Notes under the pieces: generated by a model | What the model was told of the DNA's origin: nothing | Seen by the model: the letters and a program-made list of their open reading frames with translations, nothing else | The model's database searches: none | Assembly (NCBI GenBank): GCA_016937575.1 | Contig: JAFHKN010000002.1 | Span: forward strand, 992,001-1,056,000 | Direction: 5' to 3' | Length of the DNA stretch: 64,000 nucleotides | Source of the DNA: Roseomonas aeriglobus | GTDB lineage: Bacteria; Pseudomonadota; Alphaproteobacteria; Sphingomonadales; Sphingomonadaceae | Program-made: the position numbers and the translations under genes | Shown here: positions 61,675 to 64,000 of the stretch, piece after piece | Numbering within the stretch: the stretch's first letter is position 1 | Layout of the letters: each line of letters begins with the position of its first letter

Positions 61675-63468
61675 ATGACTCCGCTCGACAAGATCCGTAA
61701 CTTCTCCATCATTGCCCATATCGACCATGGCAAGTCGACGCTCGCCGACCGGCTGATCCAGCGGACGGGCGGCCTCTCCGAACGTGAGATGTCGGCGCAA
61801 GTCCTTGATAACATGGAGATCGAGAAGGAGCGCGGCATCACCATCAAGGCGCAGACGGTGCGCCTGGAGTGGAAGGGCCACATCCTGAACCTGATGGACA
61901 CGCCGGGCCACGTCGACTTCGCCTATGAGGTCTCGCGCAGCCTGGCCGCCTGCGAAGGCGCGCTGCTCGTCGTCGACGCGGCGCAGGGCGTCGAGGCGCA
62001 GACGCTCGCCAACGTGTACCAGTCGATCGAGCATGATCATGAGATCATTCCGGTCATCAACAAGATCGACCTGCCCTCCGCCGAGCCCGAGAAGGTCAAG
62101 ACCGAGATCGAGGAGATCATCGGCCTCGACGCGTCGAACGCCGTCCTGTCCTCGGCCAAGTCGGGGATCGGCATCGAGGAGATCCTGGACGCGATCGTCG
62201 AGCGCATTCCGGCGCCCAAGGGCGACGCCGACGCGCCGCTCAAGGCCATGCTGGTCGACAGCTGGTACGACCCGTATCTGGGCGTCGTCATCCTGGTCCG
62301 CGTCATCGACGGCATGATCAAGAAGGGCCAGCAGGTCAAGTTCATGGCGACCGGCACGACCCACCTGATCGACCGCGTCGGCGCCTTCCGCCCCAAGCTC
62401 GAGAACCTGCCCGACCTGGGGCCGGGCGAAATCGGCTTCATCACCGCGCAGATCAAAGAAGTCGCCCAGGCCCGCGTCGGCGACACGCTGACCGATGCGA
62501 AGAAGCCCGCCGCCGAGCCGCTGGAGGGCTTTAAGGAAGTCCAGCCGGTCGTGTTCTGCGGCCTGTTCCCGGTCGACGCCGCGGACTTCGAAAAGCTGCG
62601 CGAGAGCATCAGCAAGCTGCGTCTGAACGACGCCTCGTTCAGCTTCGAGATGGAGACGTCGGCGGCGCTCGGCTTCGGCTTCCGCTGCGGCTTCCTGGGC
62701 CTGCTGCACCTGGAGATCATCCAGGAACGGCTGATGCGCGAATACGACCTCGACCTGATCACCACCGCACCGTCGGTGGTCTATCAGATCGAGCTGACCC
62801 ACGGCGGCGGGCACATCGACCTGCACAACCCCGCCGACATGCCCGAGCCCAACAAGATCGAGACGATCAGCGAGCCGTGGATCCAGGCGGTCATCTACGT
62901 CCCCGACGAATATCTGGGCTCCATCCTGAAGCTGTGCCAGGACCGCCGCGGCATCCAGAAGAACCTGACCTATGTCGGCGGCCGCGCCCAGGCGACCTAC
63001 GAACTGCCGCTCAACGAAGTCGTGTTCGATTTCTACGACCGGCTGAAGTCGCTGTCGAAGGGCTATGCCAGCTTCGACTATGAACAGATCGGCTATCGCG
63101 AAGGCGACCTGGTCAAGATGGGCATCCTGGTCAACGAAGAGCCGGTCGATGCGCTGAGCATGATCGTCCACCGCTCCACCGCCGAAACGCGCGGCCGCGG
63201 CATGGTCGAGCGGCTGAAGGAACTGATCCCGCGCCACATGTTCAAGATTCCCATCCAGGCCGCGATCGGCGGCAAGGTGATCGCCCGCGAGACGATCAGC
63301 GCGCTGCGCAAGGACGTGACCGCGAAATGCTACGGCGGCGACGCGACGCGCAAGCGGAAGCTGCTGGACAAGCAGAAGAAGGGCAAGGCGAAGATGCGGG
63401 AATATGGCTCGGTGAGCATCCCGCAGGAGGCGTTTATCGCGGCGCTGCGGATGGGTGACGACGCCTGA
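61675..63468 (+). CDS. lepA: Elongation factor 4 (LepA)
   Basis: 597 aa. GTPase motifs: G1 [15 protein letters not shown]3 [11 protein letters not shown] and G4 NKIDLP. Switch I contains [12 protein letters not shown]. The C-terminal LepA-specific domain is present ([20 protein letters not shown]). It rebinds ribosomes and can back-translocate or affect initiation. I chose the ATG at 61675, with AGGTGG five or six bases upstream; a GTG at 61666 would add three residues. Confidence 0.97.
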   Translation: MTPLDKIRNFSIIAHIDHGKSTLADRLIQRTGGLSEREMSAQVLDNMEIEKERGITIKAQTVRLEWKGHILNLMDTPGHVDFAYEVSRSLAACEGALLVVDAAQGVEAQTLANVYQSIEHDHEIIPVINKIDLPSAEPEKVKTEIEEIIGLDASNAVLSSAKSGIGIEEILDAIVERIPAPKGDADAPLKAMLVDSWYDPYLGVVILVRVIDGMIKKGQQVKFMATGTTHLIDRVGAFRPKLENLPDLGPGEIGFITAQIKEVAQARVGDTLTDAKKPAAEPLEGFKEVQPVVFCGLFPVDAADFEKLRESISKLRLNDASFSFEMETSAALGFGFRCGFLGLLHLEIIQERLMREYDLDLITTAPSVVYQIELTHGGGHIDLHNPADMPEPNKIETISEPWIQAVIYVPDEYLGSILKLCQDRRGIQKNLTYVGGRAQATYELPLNEVVFDFYDRLKSLSKGYASFDYEQIGYREGDLVKMGILVNEEPVDALSMIVHRSTAETRGRGMVERLKELIPRHMFKIPIQAAIGGKVIARETISALRKDVTAKCYGGDATRKRKLLDKQKKGKAKMREYGSVSIPQEAFIAALRMGDDA

Positions 63469-63554
63469 GGCTAGCGAGCGGATTGCGCAGCAATCCGGGA
63501 GCTAGACGAAGACCAGCGTCGCGCCCGGCCGGCGGCGCCACAAGCGCCGACCGA

Positions 63555-63575
63555 CGACGCGGCTTTGCCGCGTCG
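63555..63575 (+). terminator. Hairpin after lepA
   Basis: CGACGCGGC, TTT, GCCGCGTCG: a 9-bp perfect stem with a 3-base loop, 87 bases after the stop codon, without a T-run. A second small stem (CGGATTGC/GCAATCCG) lies at 63479-63500. One of them probably ends the lepA transcript. The rest of 63469-63731 contains no gene and is notably AT-rich after 63600. Confidence 0.45.
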
Positions 63576-63731
63576 GGTTGGATGTCGGCTTTGCGCCCCA
63601 ATTACTTACGTTTAGTTTGGTTCAGCGCAATTTTGCAACCTGCCGTTCGGCGTCTCGCTTACGGCCGCAATAGTTCTCACCAGAATTCTTATATGGTGGA
63701 TACATAGTGCCCTTTATGTGAGTTTGGCGTG

Positions 63732-64000
63732 CTATTCGGCCGGCAATGCGGGAGGGGAAACCGAACCCTGATCAGGCACAATTGGAAACTCCTGCTGAAA
63801 GGTGCCAAAATGTATAAGAAGCCGCTGGAGCCTCAATATTCGATGCTGTCGCCCTGGGATACTCATCGCCCGCGCTGCTGCATCTTCACAGTCGAACACT
63901 AGGGCGCGAAGCTCGCTAATGCATTCTTCTTCAATCGCCACCCGCTCTTCCGTCCATCGTCGAACATCATCCACCGTTGGCGAGGTCAGAAGGAAAATGT
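63732..64000 (-). CDS. Unrecognised protein, C-terminal part (runs off the window)
   Basis: At least 89 codons are open on the minus strand, from the right edge to the stop at 63732. The visible part has FLLTSPTVDDVRRWTEERVA, IEEECISELRALVFDCEDAA and ILRLQRLLIHFGTFQQEFPI, mostly helical, and ends in a Pro/Ser tail. A GTG at 63974 could start an 80-residue protein, but the frame continues to the edge with sensible residues, so the gene is probably partial. The DNA is clearly less GC-rich than the rest of the window, with codon use unlike its neighbours. I do not recognise the family. Confidence 0.45.
   Translation of the reverse strand, partial: IFLLTSPTVDDVRRWTEERVAIEEECISELRALVFDCEDAAARAMSIPGRQHRILRLQRLLIHFGTFQQEFPIVPDQGSVSPPALPAE

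Noticed and set aside
1..64000. CRISPR arrays, tRNA or rRNA genes, intact insertion sequences
   Set aside because: No regularly spaced repeats, cloverleaf-like sequences or transposase motifs were found in any gap.

Overview
The window looks like a stretch of core chromosome from a GC-rich alphaproteobacterium of the Sphingomonadales, most likely Sphingomonas or a close relative. This rests on the gene set: a PhoK-type phosphatase, UrcA and MerC-family proteins, a TIGR03013-type sugar transferase with PrsK and PrsR, Bpt, an S9 protein with a long N-terminal extension, many short operons with ATGA start/stop overlaps, and palindromic repeats between genes. The genus is inferred, since no rRNA is present. 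I see no tRNA, rRNA, CRISPR array, intact insertion sequence or prophage.

Layout. 1-5.1 kb: the end of dihydrolipoyl dehydrogenase, a secreted alkaline phosphatase, then DsbD, a redoxin and an NTF2-like protein. 5.2-8.6 kb: a circularly permuted ATP-grasp, alpha-E and transglutaminase-fold operon, split by a large palindrome. 8.7-11.2 kb: Bpt, an HNH nuclease and ManC on the minus strand. 11.3-18.9 kb: an exopolysaccharide/PEP-CTERM regulatory cluster (sugar transferase, PrsK, PrsR, TPR protein), then a DUF815 ATPase. 18.9-28.5 kb: Ada, a second transglutaminase, a membrane serine protease, a chemoreceptor with a small overlapping partner, PriA, and an acetyltransferase with a decayed gene behind it. 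28.6-33.2 kb: a glycine-zipper lipoprotein, a gene-transfer-agent-like endolysin/holin pair, hslV-hslU and two tandem paralogous lipoproteins.

33.2-38.4 kb: glyoxalases GloB and GloA, a TPR protein, two alpha/beta hydrolases, UrcA, and an XRE regulator/membrane protein operon behind a 34-bp palindrome. 38.5-43.6 kb: a divergent Mpl-like ligase and LD-carboxypeptidase pair (murein recycling), thrS and infC. 43.8-46.6 kb: a TonB-dependent receptor. 46.9-54.6 kb: glnD with a tiny Gly/Cys-tailed membrane protein and an acetyltransferase, hrcA-grpE, and divergent rph-rdgB-nucleosidase. 54.8-58.3 kb: a small lipoprotein and a DUF1501/DUF1800 pair. 58.6-61.1 kb: rplM-rpsI and ctaA-cutA. 61.2-64 kb: a MerC-family protein behind a Zur-like palindrome, lepA, and an unrecognised gene running off the right edge.

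The window is mostly housekeeping. The strongest unusual points are the transglutaminase-fold protein with Pro in place of its catalytic Cys, a 260-bp inverted-repeat element whose two ends supply the stop codons of two converging genes, the isolated endolysin/holin pair, non-AUG starts for infC and perhaps the nucleosidase, and a perfect 35-bp-arm palindrome that supplies a ribosome-binding site.
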